Assembly (NCBI GenBank): GCA_027604505.1
Contig: JADIIX010000078.1
Span: 41,700-105,699 of the forward strand
Length of the DNA: 64,000 nucleotides
Direction of reading: 5' to 3'
Source: Gonapodya sp. JEL0774
Lineage: Eukaryota; Monoblepharomycota; Monoblepharidomycetes; Monoblepharidales; Gonapodyaceae
Shown here: positions 34,218-46,183 of the stretch, in pieces
Layout: each line of letters begins with the position of its first letter
How positions within the stretch are numbered: the stretch's first letter is position 1
Translations under genes and position numbers: made by a program
Notes under the pieces: model-generated
Databases searched by the model: none
What the model saw: only the letters and a program-made list of their open reading frames with translations
Told to the model about the DNA's origin: nothing

Positions 34218-36729
34218 ATGTTTTCACGGCGCCTCCACGTCAGCGGTTTGCAGGCAGACATTACGGCCGATGAATTGAGGAATCGCTTCGTGTCATTTGG
34301 GACAGTGGAGGATGTTTACCTACCCGCGGATCGAACCAATGCTGGTGAGTCTTGGAACGCCATACATAAATCTTGGGCAAACAACAGTCGAGGATCTGAC
34401 ATGTTGCTCCACTAAATTGCTGGCTGGATAACAGGGATGTGTCGAGGATTCGGTTTCATCTCTCTCATTGCCACCGATGCTTCCTTTCGCAGATGCAAGT
34501 CTTCGTCTTGTACGGTCATCCTTTGGCCATCGCTAAAATTCCAATCTCGCTTGCGGCAGGTCTGACTACATATAACAACTCGACATGGCGAGGGTCGGTT
34601 TTGAAAATTGAGCCTGCAAAACCGTCGCGAATGGAGCAGCTCACGCGCGAACACTTGGACCTTCCCCAAAACATCGCCAACACTCCCTCTCCCACCCCTC
34701 CTCATACACATGACAGTAGAGGTTTCATCGGGGGAGTACCGAAACTGGCGACATCGGCAAAGGCGGGAAAGAGGAAAAGAAACGCTGTCTTTGTCGAGGA
34801 AGACCCCCGCGTTGACAAGCCCCTCACAGACGATGATATTGACAAACGACCGAACTGGAAACGTTTCCGCAACGGGAAGCCCGTGACTGTTTTGATGCTG
34901 CGGATGCCTGGGTCGAAGAGAGCGCACAAGTTCGACCCAACGACGCTCGGGATCGTCCACAAGTTCTTTCCGGGTGGTGGAATTGGACCCGAGAAACCGA
35001 TTGGCTCTCTATGTTGGCCGCTTTCCCTGGAAGATTCGGAGACGACTGCGGAGGCGAAGGTGGAAAAAAAGGGAACTCGCCCGTCCATACCTGTGCAGGA
35101 AGATGGGAATCCCGGAGTACGTCTGGCTGCGTCATCTTCACTGCCAACATTCTCCACAAATGAGGGCAACAAGAGCGTGCGATCTCTCAAACAATCAAAC
35201 GCAGATTCCACGAAAACAAAGCCACCCACTGAGGACCCAATCAGAGGTGAAAGTACTGAGCTTTCCCTCCAATTGGCAGAGGAGCGTCAGCACACACTGT
35301 CACTCCTTCGTAGTATGTTCGGTACTGACGGCGAAGTCGATTCCGTGGAACCAACAACCAACGACCCCTTCCCAACTGATGGGTTGGGAGACACCAATTC
35401 TGAGACGAGCAATAGCTCCGCACGGTTGAAAAGTAGACTGAGAGCTTTTAGCGAAGATCTTTCGGAGATATCGGACGGAAATTATTCTAACTCAAACGAG
35501 GACTTTGAAGACTCGGTGGTTAAGGCTGACCACTTTGATTTGAACCAGCCCGACGTGACATTCAGGAGTGCTGGGTGGAAAACTGCACACAATACCCAAT
35601 TGATGGAAATAGAGGAAAGTAGTGATAGCGGGGAGGTTCTGGACAGAGAGCAGAGTATTGAAGACCATGAGACCAGTGCCAGTTGCGATTCCGCGAGACA
35701 AGAGAAGATCTACCATGGAGAGTTTCGTCTACATGAGGTGACAAGTGAATATGGAATGCAGGATGAAGATCACGGGGTTGCTTTCACTGAGAGTGAAGAC
35801 AAGGTCGTTACAAATCGTGCAAAAAGTGAACTGCACCAAGAACATCGAATGCGTGCCGTCGCTGAGTTGACTGGGAGTATTACAGAAGAGGAAACCCGCG
35901 ACGAAGACTCTATCGTGTGCACCGGACGTGAGAATCATCATGCACAAACCGAAATGACGGAAGTCTGCAAGGAAGGAACCCTTGTGTTTGAAGGTGAATC
36001 TCGTGCCGCTGATATGATGATATTATCAACATACCAGCATCCGCTCCTAAACTATCCCACAGAAACGCGCCAGCCGGCAGCTGTTGGAGATGGCTACATG
36101 GTGAATACCGATTTGCGGGCTCTCGTGTTGAGTGCAGGCGGTTCCCCGAAGGGCCAGAGTAGTGCTTTGTTTGGATCTTTGTTTGGTGGCCAAACTGACT
36201 CAGTAGACGAAAATATCGAACTGAACGATTTGGAGGATTCCAACAATTACGGATCACTCCCTTCGAGGATATCGAAGGAGGAAGTGAGTTTCCGGGTCGG
36301 TCGCGATGAATGTTCACTCGTGAGACTGTCTGTGCTTAAAATTATCGTGCCACAGGAGGAGGAGCTCGACCGCGACGTGATTGCAAAACTCAAGGAAGAC
36401 AAATTGTTCTTCATTCACAAGGACCGGCCGGATTTACTTCCACGGTATATTGCATGATATGTTATCCGCTCAAATTAATATTGACCTTTCGATGATCCAG
36501 GTCTTTGTATGGGGACGAACTGGAGCTGTTCATTCGGAAAGATTCAGAGTAGGTTGCACTTTCGTAACGATTCAGTTGTTGGTCCTTACACCCTCCGTGC
36601 AGGGAGCAGATCATTGCAAATTGGAAAGCCAATCGACAGCAGCTTACGGAAGAGTATAAACGTAAGCACAAATCGGTAAAACGAACACTAGAGAGAAACA
36701 AGACGAAGAGGAAGGTGTTCAAGCGTTAA
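34218..36729 (+). CDS. NOL8: NOL8-like nucleolar RRM protein
   Basis: Exons 34218-34344, 34435-34509, 34560-36444, 36501-36548 and 36603-36729 give 753 residues in consistent phase. The N-terminal RRM (RRLHVSGLQADITADELRNRF...RGFGFISLIATDASF...NNSTWRGSVLKIEPAKPS) matches NOL8, where LxxCxxxLNxTxWxGxxLxI is typical. A long acidic, Ser/Asp/Glu-rich middle follows, and the conserved C-terminus has FFIHKDRPDLLPRSLYGDELELF and a Lys/Arg-rich end (VKRTLERNKTKRKVFKR). NOL8 is a nucleolar protein implicated in rRNA processing and interaction with Rag GTPases in animals. The donor at 34509/34510 adds five extra residues to the RRM compared with human; an alternative donor would remove them. Confidence 0.7.
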
Positions 36730-36780
36730 GTGTTCGTTTGTAAACTTCGTCTTTCTGTTATTACTAGGCAAAAGATACCT

Positions 36781-37596
36781 CTAAAGAGTAGTAATTATTT
36801 GTTCCTTTTCTGTCATGGTTTCTAATATCTGATCAATCTTCTTCCGCTCCTCCTTTTTTGCTGTGAACATCCCAGCCGCCAAATCTGGGTACGGCGCATG
36901 CGCAAGACAGTGATCCAAAGCGTTACCGAAATTTTCATCCATGGGAACTCGGGGTCCAACCCATGCCGCGTTCTCAATGTGCTGATTGGAATGAAATTTG
37001 AACAATTCGTGATTCAAGAAGAAGGAATCATGACCGAGACAATAACTCACATCCCGCCTTAAATGTTCGAGATCGGCGTAGTCGTGAGAGTATGTGACGG
37101 GATGAAAGAATAATGAGAATGTGCGATGCCGGTTCAACGTGAGCCATGCTGTCAGCTCGCCCCAGATAGCCGGATTGTTGGGGACATTGATCTTGGGGTA
37201 GTAAACGAACATCAGCTTCCTTGTTCAAAGTATTCCCCGTTCATCACAATTACATGCACGCTCACTTGAAACATGGGAACGAGAAACGGTCCGAAGGGTG
37301 GTGAGAGAGGGCTGATCCACAAATGTGGATACCGTTCTACTGCTCGACGACGAAGGGACGCCGCCGCCTCGACTGAAGCGTGAAAAGAGTATTTGGTTTC
37401 GAAACTCAGCTGAATTGTTCAGTGAAAAACTTACCACTCTCTGCGATGTGCGGATAGAACAAAATATGCTGACGGCACAAACGGAACGAAGTGTATATTT
37501 GGATGTGCGGCGAGAAGAATGTTGGGAACAACGTACTGCGTGGAAAAGCTCGATGGGATCGGGAAATTTCTCAGGATTTTCGCTTTGCGCTGTCAT
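36781..37596 (-). CDS. DOPA 4,5-dioxygenase-like protein
   Basis: Exons 37537-37596, 37435-37468, 37266-37372 and 36781-37215 give 211 residues. The opening ELFHAHILFYPHIAESVEAAASLRRR carries the family HxH (F/Y-H-A-H) strand. GPFLVPMFQLMFVYYP corresponds to the family GPHPxxMxE block, and LFFHPVTYSHDYADL to the HPxTxxxxxDH block, though the second histidine position reads Tyr/Asp here. Members are extradiol-type cleavage enzymes (fungal betalamic/muscaflavin pathway), but most homologues have no tested substrate. The C-terminal about 50 residues are Lys/Glu-rich and unlike the core. Function beyond the fold is not claimed. Confidence 0.6.
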
Positions 37597-37803
37597 CTTG
37601 GAAACAGGTCCTGATTCTCTTCAGCTTCCTGTCGATCGCGGTTTAAATTCCCATGCTACGCGGGGAAATACGTCCGGCATGATTCTTGCCGAGATAAAGG
37701 ACACAGGGACAGACCATCTTCCTCACGTCCAAAAAAATTAGCAACACCTGAAACCTCCCCGTTTTACAACTCAGTGCACAATTGTATTGTTTATGACAAG
37801 CAG

Positions 37804-38870
37804 TCACCCCCTTGAAATTCGGTTCAATTCTTGCACGAAAGGGGCGGCAGCACGAAACGTTTCCACTATCTCTGAAGCAAAGGCGGGGGAAACCACTTCC
37901 TCGTCAGTAAACTTTCGGCCAATGGTAAAGCTTTTAAACTTTAAGAGTTCAATATCTGGATGGTCCTTTGCGATGCCCTGTTTCAGAGGTCAATGGACGA
38001 CACCTTATCGTACTCTCCAGGACTTCATGCTTCACCTTCGGGGCGGTTTTCAGTTTCCCTCCTTCATCAGCTGTCCAGAAACTGTCACCAAAAACCTTGT
38101 GAAAATTCTCATCATCAAGAATCCTTTTGAAGGACGTCGAGTCGCGGGCTAGTTCTTGCCGTATCGATGCAAGAGTAGAGGACTCTGGTTGCCATCTGCC
38201 TGCTCCCACAAAAGAACTATTATGACCTAGGTGAAAATAATACTTGGCTGATAGGGGGTAGGTGGTGGGCATCAACAACATTGTTGCCATGTACACCAGC
38301 GAACAATACTCAACCAGATTCCCCCTTCCTCCCAGTGTCTCCAAAGCCGGCAGCGAAGTGAGTTTTATACGGGAGGCCACCGAAGCGAACATCGCGGTAG
38401 ATTCGAAACACCATCTTTGCACCATCCTCGTCTTTCAATGTTGGGTCGAACTCTCTGGTCTTTTGGTAGACGAATCTGGCAAGTCTGTCCATTTCTGCCT
38501 TTGCCTTGTCGTATCGATCCTTGTTCTCCCGAAACCAATCACGATCTAATTTGCATTAGAGAAATCCAATAATATTGAACATTGAAATGCAAAACGGCGA
38601 TTAGATGAGCTCACCATTGTGATCGGAGAGATCACGAAGAAAATCCAGTGTGTTTTCAGACACGAGTACTTCTTCCCCGACCTTTGCTTTTTTGGAAGGT
38701 TTCCCTCCCGTTTTCCCACCCTGTCGCTTCCGTTTTGAACCAGCATCATCTTCACTCTCACTTCCCGCCTCCTGATCTTCAATGTCTTCCTCATCTTCCT
38801 CTTCCATCGACCGTTCTTTTTTTCCCGAAAGTTTTGCAGACTTCATTTTCTTTTCTTTCGTCGATGGCAT
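37804..38870 (-). CDS. DUF2461 (TIGR02453) family protein
   Basis: From ATG 38870: a Lys/Glu/Asp-rich N-terminus of about 65 residues, then the DUF2461 core: TLDFLRDLSDHN / DRDWFRENKDRYDKAK, REFDPTLKDEDGAKMVFRIYRDVRFGGLPYKTHFAAGF, YYFHLGHNSSFVGAGRWQPE, LASIRQELARD, FKRILDD, and a conserved end APKGIAKDHPDIELLKFKSFTIGRKF. The family is widespread in bacteria and fungi and its biochemical role is unknown. The basic/acidic N-terminus looks like a nuclear-type extension seen in fungal members. Same strand as the DOPA-dioxygenase-like gene, 207 nt upstream of it. Confidence 0.8.
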
Positions 38871-39342
38871 TTTGAATTAAACGGTAAAAGATGGGTTAGA
38901 GGGACTTTGTGGTGTAAATCAATGAGGTACAGTGGAACTCTCAATACTAATGTACATGTTCCCATTTCAAGTAAAAGCGCAAGACAAGATAGAAATCTGG
39001 ATAGAAACTCAGGCTTTAGTGTGCCGGCTAAAGGATTGACCGCCAGAGTTGAACGAACGGTCCCATATTATTCTAGATTGACCGAAAAGCCTTTCTTCAG
39101 CGAAAATAGAAGAAGGAAGAGTTGTAAAATGGGAATTCTCTGATGATGACGAAGTGATTGTGAGAATGAGATTTGCCAACCCTCACAGTGGACACCATAG
39201 CCCGAATAACCCGGACCTAGGAGCTGGGGAGACTCATTTGTGTGCTTCCCTCGTTGGCAGCTCTACCCTTGCTCTCGCCTCTCTGGTCAATCTCGCCTGC
39301 TGCGGGATCCCGCTTTCATTCCATTCCGTTGGTGCAGTTACA
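38871..39342. promoter_or_regulatory. 472-nt divergent region DUF2461 gene / STT3
   Basis: No exon with a recognisable domain on either strand. Short frames present (for example 38907-39143 +) look random. Presumed shared promoter and leader sequences. Confidence 0.3.
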
Positions 39343-42300
39343 ATGGCAAGATTCCAGCTGCTGAATCTCACGACGGACTCTCAACTATCATGGCTGAAAG
39401 TAGTCATCCTCGTAAGCTAGCGTCTTTTAAGTTTTTTCATGCGGGTCCAATGTCGCAAACCCCAATGTGTTTCAATGTGTTCAACCTACCCATTTGTTCC
39501 TCGCCTTATGACAACGCTTTGCTTTCACACAACCTTAGTCTGGGATCGGTATCTTAGCGTTCATATCTCGACTCTTTTCCGGTGAGCTTGTTAGCGATCG
39601 GGTGCCAATCGACATGGAGCTCTGTGACCCATGTCCAATCTCTTCTCCGCATAACGTGATCTGTTCGCACAATATCCTCACCAGTCATTCGTTTTGAGTC
39701 CATCATCCATGAATTTGACCCATGGTTCAACTATCGTGCAGTGAGTCTCACTTTCCCGTTTGATTTGTGCCCAGTCGAGCGGTTTCTGGGTCAGACGCAC
39801 TTTGCAATTGTCCAGCGTGGTGAACACTGATTTCCGCTGCTCGTATCACAGACTCAAAAGCTCACTGACGATGGGTATTACGACTTCTGGAACTGGTTCG
39901 ACTCTATGTCATGGTGAGCTTGCGAGTAACGTTGTGGACACTGGGGAGGGACAGCGGATTTTGGATCCCTGTTACTCAAGTACCTGACAGGATATATCCT
40001 CAAAGGTCAGCTGCCATGTGACTACTCATCTTCATTATCCTCCTCATCACAAGGTACCCACTCGGCCGCGTTGTCGGCGGTACTGTATATCCGGGTATCA
40101 TGGTCACTGCTGGCACCATTCACCGGATACTCAACGCTCTCAACTTCCCTGTTCACATCCGTGAAGTTTGTGTTTTCCTTGCACCCGCTTTCTCCGCGCT
40201 TACAGCTGTCGCAGCGTATTTGTTGGCCGGAGAAATGAAGGTGAGAATTGATTCAAAAAGTCATTTCACGTGGATTGTCCAGTGGATAGCGCAGAATAGG
40301 AGCAAATTAGTATTCATATGTGGTGTGCAATGAGAGCGCTTTCCTGCTGACCCCGTAACTGAATCCTGGTCTCGGCCCCAGGACTCCTCTGCCGGTCTTC
40401 TGGCAGCCGCTTTCATTGGAATTGCTCCAGGCTATATCTCTCGCTCAGTCGCCGGATCCTATGACAACGAAGCCATCGCTATATTCCTACTCGTGTTTGT
40501 CTTCTATCTCTGGATCAAAGCTCTCAAACTGGGCTCTGCTCTATGGGGCACTCTCTGCGGCCTCTTTTACTTCTATATGGTTTCCGCATGGGGTGGATAC
40601 GCTTTCATCACGAATTTGATTCCCCTGCATGTGCTGGCACTCATGGCTATGGGAAGGTTCTCGAGTAAGACTTACGTGGCATACACGAGTTGGTATGCCC
40701 TGGGGACGCTTGCAAGCATGCAGATTCCGTTTGTAGGATTTCAACCGGTTCGAACAAGCGAGCATATGGCGGCGCTTGGTGGGTAACTGGAGTGTTTCTA
40801 TCCCTGTTGAGTCTTTCCTCCATTCGTCAAACATATCATTTCATCCAATATATTTATCTCTTCGCAGGAATCTTCGGCCTTTGCCAGATTATGGCGTTCA
40901 CATCTTTCCTTCGGTCCTTCCTGTCCGCTCGCACATTTCAAGTCCTCTTACAAGCTGCTGGTGTCATCGCATTCGTGGGCGGTTTGGCCGCTCTGATTGT
41001 TCTGACCACGTCAGGGGTCATTGCACCCTGGACTGGGCGGTTCTACTCCCTCTGGGACACTGGCTACGCTAAGAAGTACATTCCCATTATTGCCTCAGTT
41101 TCTGAACATCAGCCCACCGCATGGCCATCATTCATTTTCGATCTCGGATTCCTGATCCCAATTTTCCCGGCCGGCATTTTCCTCTGCTTTGAAGAGCTCC
41201 GTGATGAACATGTATTTGTCATCTTGTACGCTGTCACCGCGTCGTACTTCGCAGGTGTTATGGTGCGGCTCATGCTCACTCTCACGCCGATTGTATGTGT
41301 GGCATCTGCAATGGCTGTATCAAAGCTCCTTGATGTTTACCTCAAGAACAGCAGCGAAGATGCCGCGAGGGTTACCCAGGCTTCCAACGGGGAAGCTGCC
41401 GCACCTTCAGCAGATGCGGTTGGAAAGAAAGGCAAGGGAGCAGAAGCGTTGGAAAAGTCCACCACACAGCAGCCCCAATCTCCAGCCAATACGATGTTCG
41501 AGGAGGACCTCATGGGGTCGGTCGCATCAACGCTGGGCATCCCCAAGACTTACCTCACCAATGTTGTCAATATCAGGTGGCTAGTTGTTGCCTGCATCAC
41601 TTGGATTTTGGTTATGTTTGCATGGCACTGCACATGGGTAACTTCGAATGCCTACTCGTCGCCCTCCGTCGTTTTGGCCTCTCGCGGTCCGGACGGTTCA
41701 CAGAATCTCATTGACGATTTCCGAGAGGCATACTACTGGCTCTGGCAGAATACTCCAGAGGACGCTAAAGTTATGAGTTGGTGGGACTATGGATATCAAA
41801 TTGCAGGAATGGCGAACCGCACCACCCTTGTGGACAACAATACGTGGAACAACACACACATTGCAACAGTCGGCAAAGCGATGTCCTCACCCGAGGACAA
41901 ATCTTATGATGTCATGGTGAAGCACGATGTGGATTATGTGCTCATCATATTTGGCGGGCTCATTGGGTACTCCGGAGACGACATCAACAAGTTCTTATGG
42001 ATGATTAGAATTGCAGAGGGTATTTGGCCCAATGAAATTTCTGAACGGAGTTTCTTCACCGAAAAGGGGGAATACCGCGTGGACGATGAGGCACCACAAG
42101 CCATGAAGAACTCGCTCATGTACAAAATGAGCTATTATAGATTCCAGGAGCTCTACGGTGGACAGCAGGCATATGATCGCGTTCGTGGTACGCCAATCCA
42201 GTCCGCAAAGGTGAAACTTACCGTGGTGGAGGAAGCTTTTACTTCAGAGAACTTTATCGTCCGGATATACAAAGTTAAAAAACCAGACGAATTGGGAAGG

Positions 42301-42411
42301 AGTTTAGCATCTGCGCAAACTTTCGACGAGGGGAAGAGAAGGAGAAAGACGACAACCGCGGCAGGTGGCAAGAAGTCCAGAAAGAGCAGAGCCGGGTCGA
42401 AAAAGCAGTAA
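39343..42411 (+). CDS. STT3: Oligosaccharyltransferase catalytic subunit STT3
   Basis: Seven exons, 39343-39411, 39539-39581, 39685-39740, 39852-39913, 40054-40240, 40382-40778 and 40868-42411, give 785 residues. The N-terminal luminal loop has [12 protein letters not shown] (with the catalytic Asp region) and [27 protein letters not shown] and the [13 protein letters not shown] loop are present; the C-terminal domain holds [12 protein letters not shown] (the WWDYG acceptor-sequon pocket). Multi-pass membrane enzyme that transfers the lipid-linked glycan to Asn in the ER lumen. A Ser/Ala/Lys-rich insert near residues 460-510 sits between the membrane part and the luminal domain. The C-terminus is very basic (RRRK...[11 protein letters not shown]). 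Nothing suggests inactivation. Confidence 0.95.
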
Positions 42412-42533
42412 TCCTCAGCATTCTAGAAAGTCACTATAAACTAGCATCACGGTTTTAAGAGATGTTGCGATTGGTTTGGATTGCGATCAAAAAAACAGTG
42501 GTCTAGAAAACAATACTCTTATTGATTCTACAT

Positions 42534-45115
42534 TCAGTTCAACTCAACATAATTGCAAGGGAATAAACCCGTTTGTCCGGTTTGGCTATTCTTTCCACTC
42601 CACCAATCATCACTGACCTTGTCAATGTGTGTGATTTTCGCCCCCTCCGTGAAGGTGAGTTCATTGTCCTCCGCAGCTTCATAGTCATACTGACAAAAGG
42701 AGCAACTGCCCGTAAGTAACTATCATTGAACCAAAGTTTGAAAATTGAGTGACATACCAATGCTGTCGCGGTGAGCCCTTCGGCGGCTGCAGATGAAGCC
42801 GGAGACGGCGGCGGTCTGATAGGTGCGGCAGCTGGTGCAGGTTCGGGCTCAGGCTCAGGTTCGCGTGGAGGGGGAGCAATGCGAGATTCAAAAGCCGGGG
42901 CAGGTGAAGCCTGTGAAGTCAACTACTTGAGAAGGGCACAAAATATAAGGAGCAGGACATCGCTGCACTTGCCTCCTCAGTGAGCTCAACATAGTTCGAA
43001 GGGAACAATCCAGCCTGGCCCGTTTTGCTATTTATGCCACTCCACCAGTCCTCGCTAACCTTTTCAATGCTCACGATCTTGTCGCCTTCTGCGAAGGTCA
43101 ACTCGTTGTCCTCAGCGGCAGTGTACTCATACAACGCATTCGCAGTGAGTCCTGCAGCTGCAGTTGGAGCGTGCTTGGGCGTTGACAGCGCGGCAGCTGC
43201 GGCTTCTGACACACGGAATGTTTGTAGTTTAGCAACATAAGCGCATCTTTGCACCTGGTGTGTTTCTATCCGTACCCGTTTCAACAGCGCGCCGTCGTTC
43301 ATCTTCAACACGACGACGCTCTTCTGCCTCCTTCTGAAGTAAAATCTCAGCCGCACGTGCCCGTTCGGCTTCCTCCTCTTGCTTACGCCTGCAAAAGGCC
43401 TCTTGTCAATGTCGTACACTCCGGGAACGTTTGAAGAAACACAAAAATAGTCACCGGTTCTCGCGCGTAAGTCTCTCTTCTTCTCGCTTCCGGTTCTCCG
43501 TGGCCTCCTTTTCAGCTTGCTCACGCGCTCTCACCTCTCGAGCGTCTCTGCTCCGACGTTCCGCCTCCGCCTCGTCCCTCCTCTTCGCATCGTCCTGCTC
43601 TTCCCTCTTTGCTTTGCTCCTGAGCTCCTCTAGCTCTTTCCGGCGCAAGGCGGCGGCGTCCAATGGCTTCTCCTCACGATCTGGATTGTCCTGACTTGCG
43701 GCGGCGGCTTTTCGCGCAGCTGCGATTTCTTGCTCGGCACGATTGCGCGAGAGGTACTGCGGTTTTTCGTCACGCTGTACATCATCCGCCTGGGCTGCTC
43801 TGCGGGCAGCTGCGATTTCTTCCTCGGCTCGGTTCCGTGAAAGGTACTTTGGTTTATCGTCACGTTCCACATCTTCGGGCTTCGCAGCTTTGCGAGCCGC
43901 CGCAATTTCTTCTTCCGCGCGATTCCTGGAGCCTTGAGGCTTGCTACTGCTGTCGCTTTGATCGCCACCAGACCGCTTCCAATGTTCAGCTTCACGCTCT
44001 CGCTGCTTCCTGTCTTCTTCCTCGCGGCGGGCTCTCTCTTCCTGAATTTTGCGATCCCCGTCAGATTGCTGGCCAAATATGTTGGAAGAGAGCTTCTTCG
44101 GTGGAGGGAGCTGAGGGCGTTGGAAGTTGGTGCCCTGGTGATGTTGTGGGCAGAGGTGATTGTCAGCAAATATGCCGATTACAGTAGGTCACCAAAAGTC
44201 ACCGAGAATACGTACCACAGGAGCCACAGGAGGCTCTGGCTCTGTTCGCTTTGGAATCACGGGAACGACTTTTTGGTAAACAGACCCCTGGCAAATTTGC
44301 AATTCATTAAGTCCTTTGCCTTTGCCGTTGCCATTGAGAAACAACTCACGACTGGCTTCGGCGCTTCCATTTTTTGTGGTGGCTCGTTGTGAATCGAATA
44401 TTTCGCTCCACTCGCGTCATGTACCTTCTTCATGATGGCTTTCGGCTCGACATCATCCGTGTTACGGGCGTTAATCTGGACGTGGAATCCTAGAACATGG
44501 TCAAAGTCGTGAAAAATTTTAGTTTGAATCTCGCCAGCGAGAATCCTGATCTGGAACCAACCTTTAAAGAACCTTTTGCAATCATTCACTTGAGAGGGAA
44601 ACAGTCCCTTCTTACCTACGGGGACTCCATCACCACACCAAGCGACAAAAACGACTTTTGGAAGACTCGAATCGTCGTCCTTCACCCGGCAAATGGCGAA
44701 TTGAATCTTTCCGTCAGCTGGTTTCCATTGGAATCCATACATCTGTCAATAGAAAGGGACAGCATTGCGAGCGACGGGAAACTTAAAACATACAGAATTC
44801 GTCGGCCAATTCTTCCAGCCCGCCATCTGCAGCGCATCGAAACAAATTGTTAAGGTGGGACAATAGTCAAGAACAGTGGGCAAGACGTACCACCACTGGC
44901 CTGAACCTTCAGCTCATTTCTGTCACCCACGAGAGTAAAGCATGCCCAGTTCGTTGCGTCTTTCTCATTGAAAACCTGTTCATCCGGGTGAGGGAAGTAT
45001 GTATAGTTACGCGGTGCACTAATCCGACTCCTTCTGAGAGATACCGGTGTTTCCATCGAACCTTTTTGTAGACATCGTCAAGCTCGCGGGCGTACGTGTT
45101 GAGATTGACGGACAT
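42534..45115 (-). CDS. ABP1: Abp1/drebrin-like actin-binding protein (ADF-H, repeats, two SH3)
   Basis: Start MSVNLNTYARELDDVYKKV at 45115. An ADF-homology domain follows (NWACFTLVGDRNELKV, FQWKPADGKIQFAICRVKD, VFVAWCGDGVPVGKKGLF, DHVLGFHVQINARNTDDVEP). Three tandem 30-residue units NRAEEEIAAARKAA... each ending KPxYLSR (the last diverged) come next, then a charged Glu/Arg coiled coil, SH3-1 (ANALYEYTAAEDNELTFAEGD...DWWSG...GLFPSNYVEL) and a second SH3 at the C-terminus (YDYEAAEDNELTFTEGAK...DWWSG...GLFPCNYVELN). Abp1 binds F-actin and Arp2/3 at endocytic patches; the SH3 domains recruit Ark/Prk kinases and dynamin-linked factors. ARP2 lies 4 kb away. Convergent with STT3, 122 nt between stops. 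Confidence 0.88.
43660..43935 (-). repeat. Three 90-nt tandem repeats in ABP1
   Basis: Units of 30 residues beginning NRAEEEIAAAR and ending KPxYLSR. The AGGTACT strings that mark unit ends on the plus strand sit at 43752 and 43842, 90 nt apart. The unit nearest the SH3 domains has diverged at its end (REEKPLDAAALRR). Confidence 0.7.
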
Positions 45116-45315
45116 GTTGCGCAGTTTTGCCGGGGTAACTGGTGAGACTTGAGGCTGGCTTTTGAGACTTACTGAGGCTCGCTCACAGGTCGCACAAATG
45201 GGTTTACCCGATCATTTTCGTATTTGTCCCCACCCATTATGTCTCCTCGAAGAAGGTACTCATCTCACCATCTCCCTCGCTAAGAAACATTGTTGACGTC
45301 GCCCATTAAATTTCA

Positions 45316-46093
45316 TCACTCCTCTTTTGGTTTGCAGCCACAGTCTTCACCCCAAACTTCCTCCACCCGGGCGCAATCGAAGAGAGGTTTGTTCAGGTGT
45401 TCATTGACCCGGTTATGTACTGAATACGATCATCAAATGAAGTGATGTAGGTGATTAACGAAAGGCGATCACTATCTGAGAGACGAACCAACCATCACAC
45501 GCCCACCGTTGGGCTGATTCTCGGGAGTCGACTTCGGGGGGCAAAGCGTTCAATATCTTCATAAAATGCTGTGCGCACTCCCCACATGGATAAAGCTGAC
45601 CGGAAAGATAAATCCATGATCGAAAAACCTCCTGTAAAAGAGGCAGGAGATGAATGATGGTACTTATCCATACCATTTCATCGTCCAAATGCAAACCTGT
45701 TCAGAGACTGAGGGTTCCATCGGATACTGCGAAGCCATCGTATGCTATGTTATGAGAATATGAAAGTTCGAGCTCGACAATAATAAATTGAATGCGTGCA
45801 TGTTTCCATACTCACAAACAGTCGCCAAAACGCTCTTCCCAAATCGGCTCTTCATTGTTCGACGGATTGTACGTAACAGGTCTCTTCTGGCACAATTGGC
45901 CTCTTCACATGACGCACCTCGCCGTCTGGTTATCCATCTTTCCCATGATAGTAGCTGCTCTCCTTTCGCCCAATTCCAGTTCCGGATTTAGATCGGCCCA
46001 TGAAGAACGGGAATAAAACAATGTTGGTCCTATAGCGGCGAGAATGAAGAAAGCGACTAGAGAAAGTGATTGCCATCTCGAGAGTTTGATCAT
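45316..46093 (-). CDS. ERV2: Erv2-like FAD-dependent sulfhydryl oxidase
   Basis: Exons 45918-46093, 45816-45846, 45697-45744, 45493-45631 and 45316-45419 join in phase to 165 residues. An N-terminal signal-anchor (WQSLSLVAFFILAAIGPTLF) puts the enzyme in the secretory pathway. The Erv/ALR core follows: RLGRAFWRLFHTMASQYP, the active-site YPCGECAQHF (CxxC), SRESAQRWACDVHNRVNEHLNKPLFDC. The C-terminal shuttle pair CGC (EDCGCKPKEE) is the feature that sets Erv2 apart from mitochondrial Erv1. Erv2 passes electrons from protein thiols to oxygen in the ER lumen. Slightly shorter than yeast Erv2. Two of the exons are below 50 nt. Confidence 0.85.
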
Positions 46094-46183
46094 CCCGATC
46101 ACAATACCCGACACATTCAGCAACAAAATGGTGAATAGTCCGCCGTCACAAGCATCAGCAAAAATGTGCAATCTCATGTGTGT

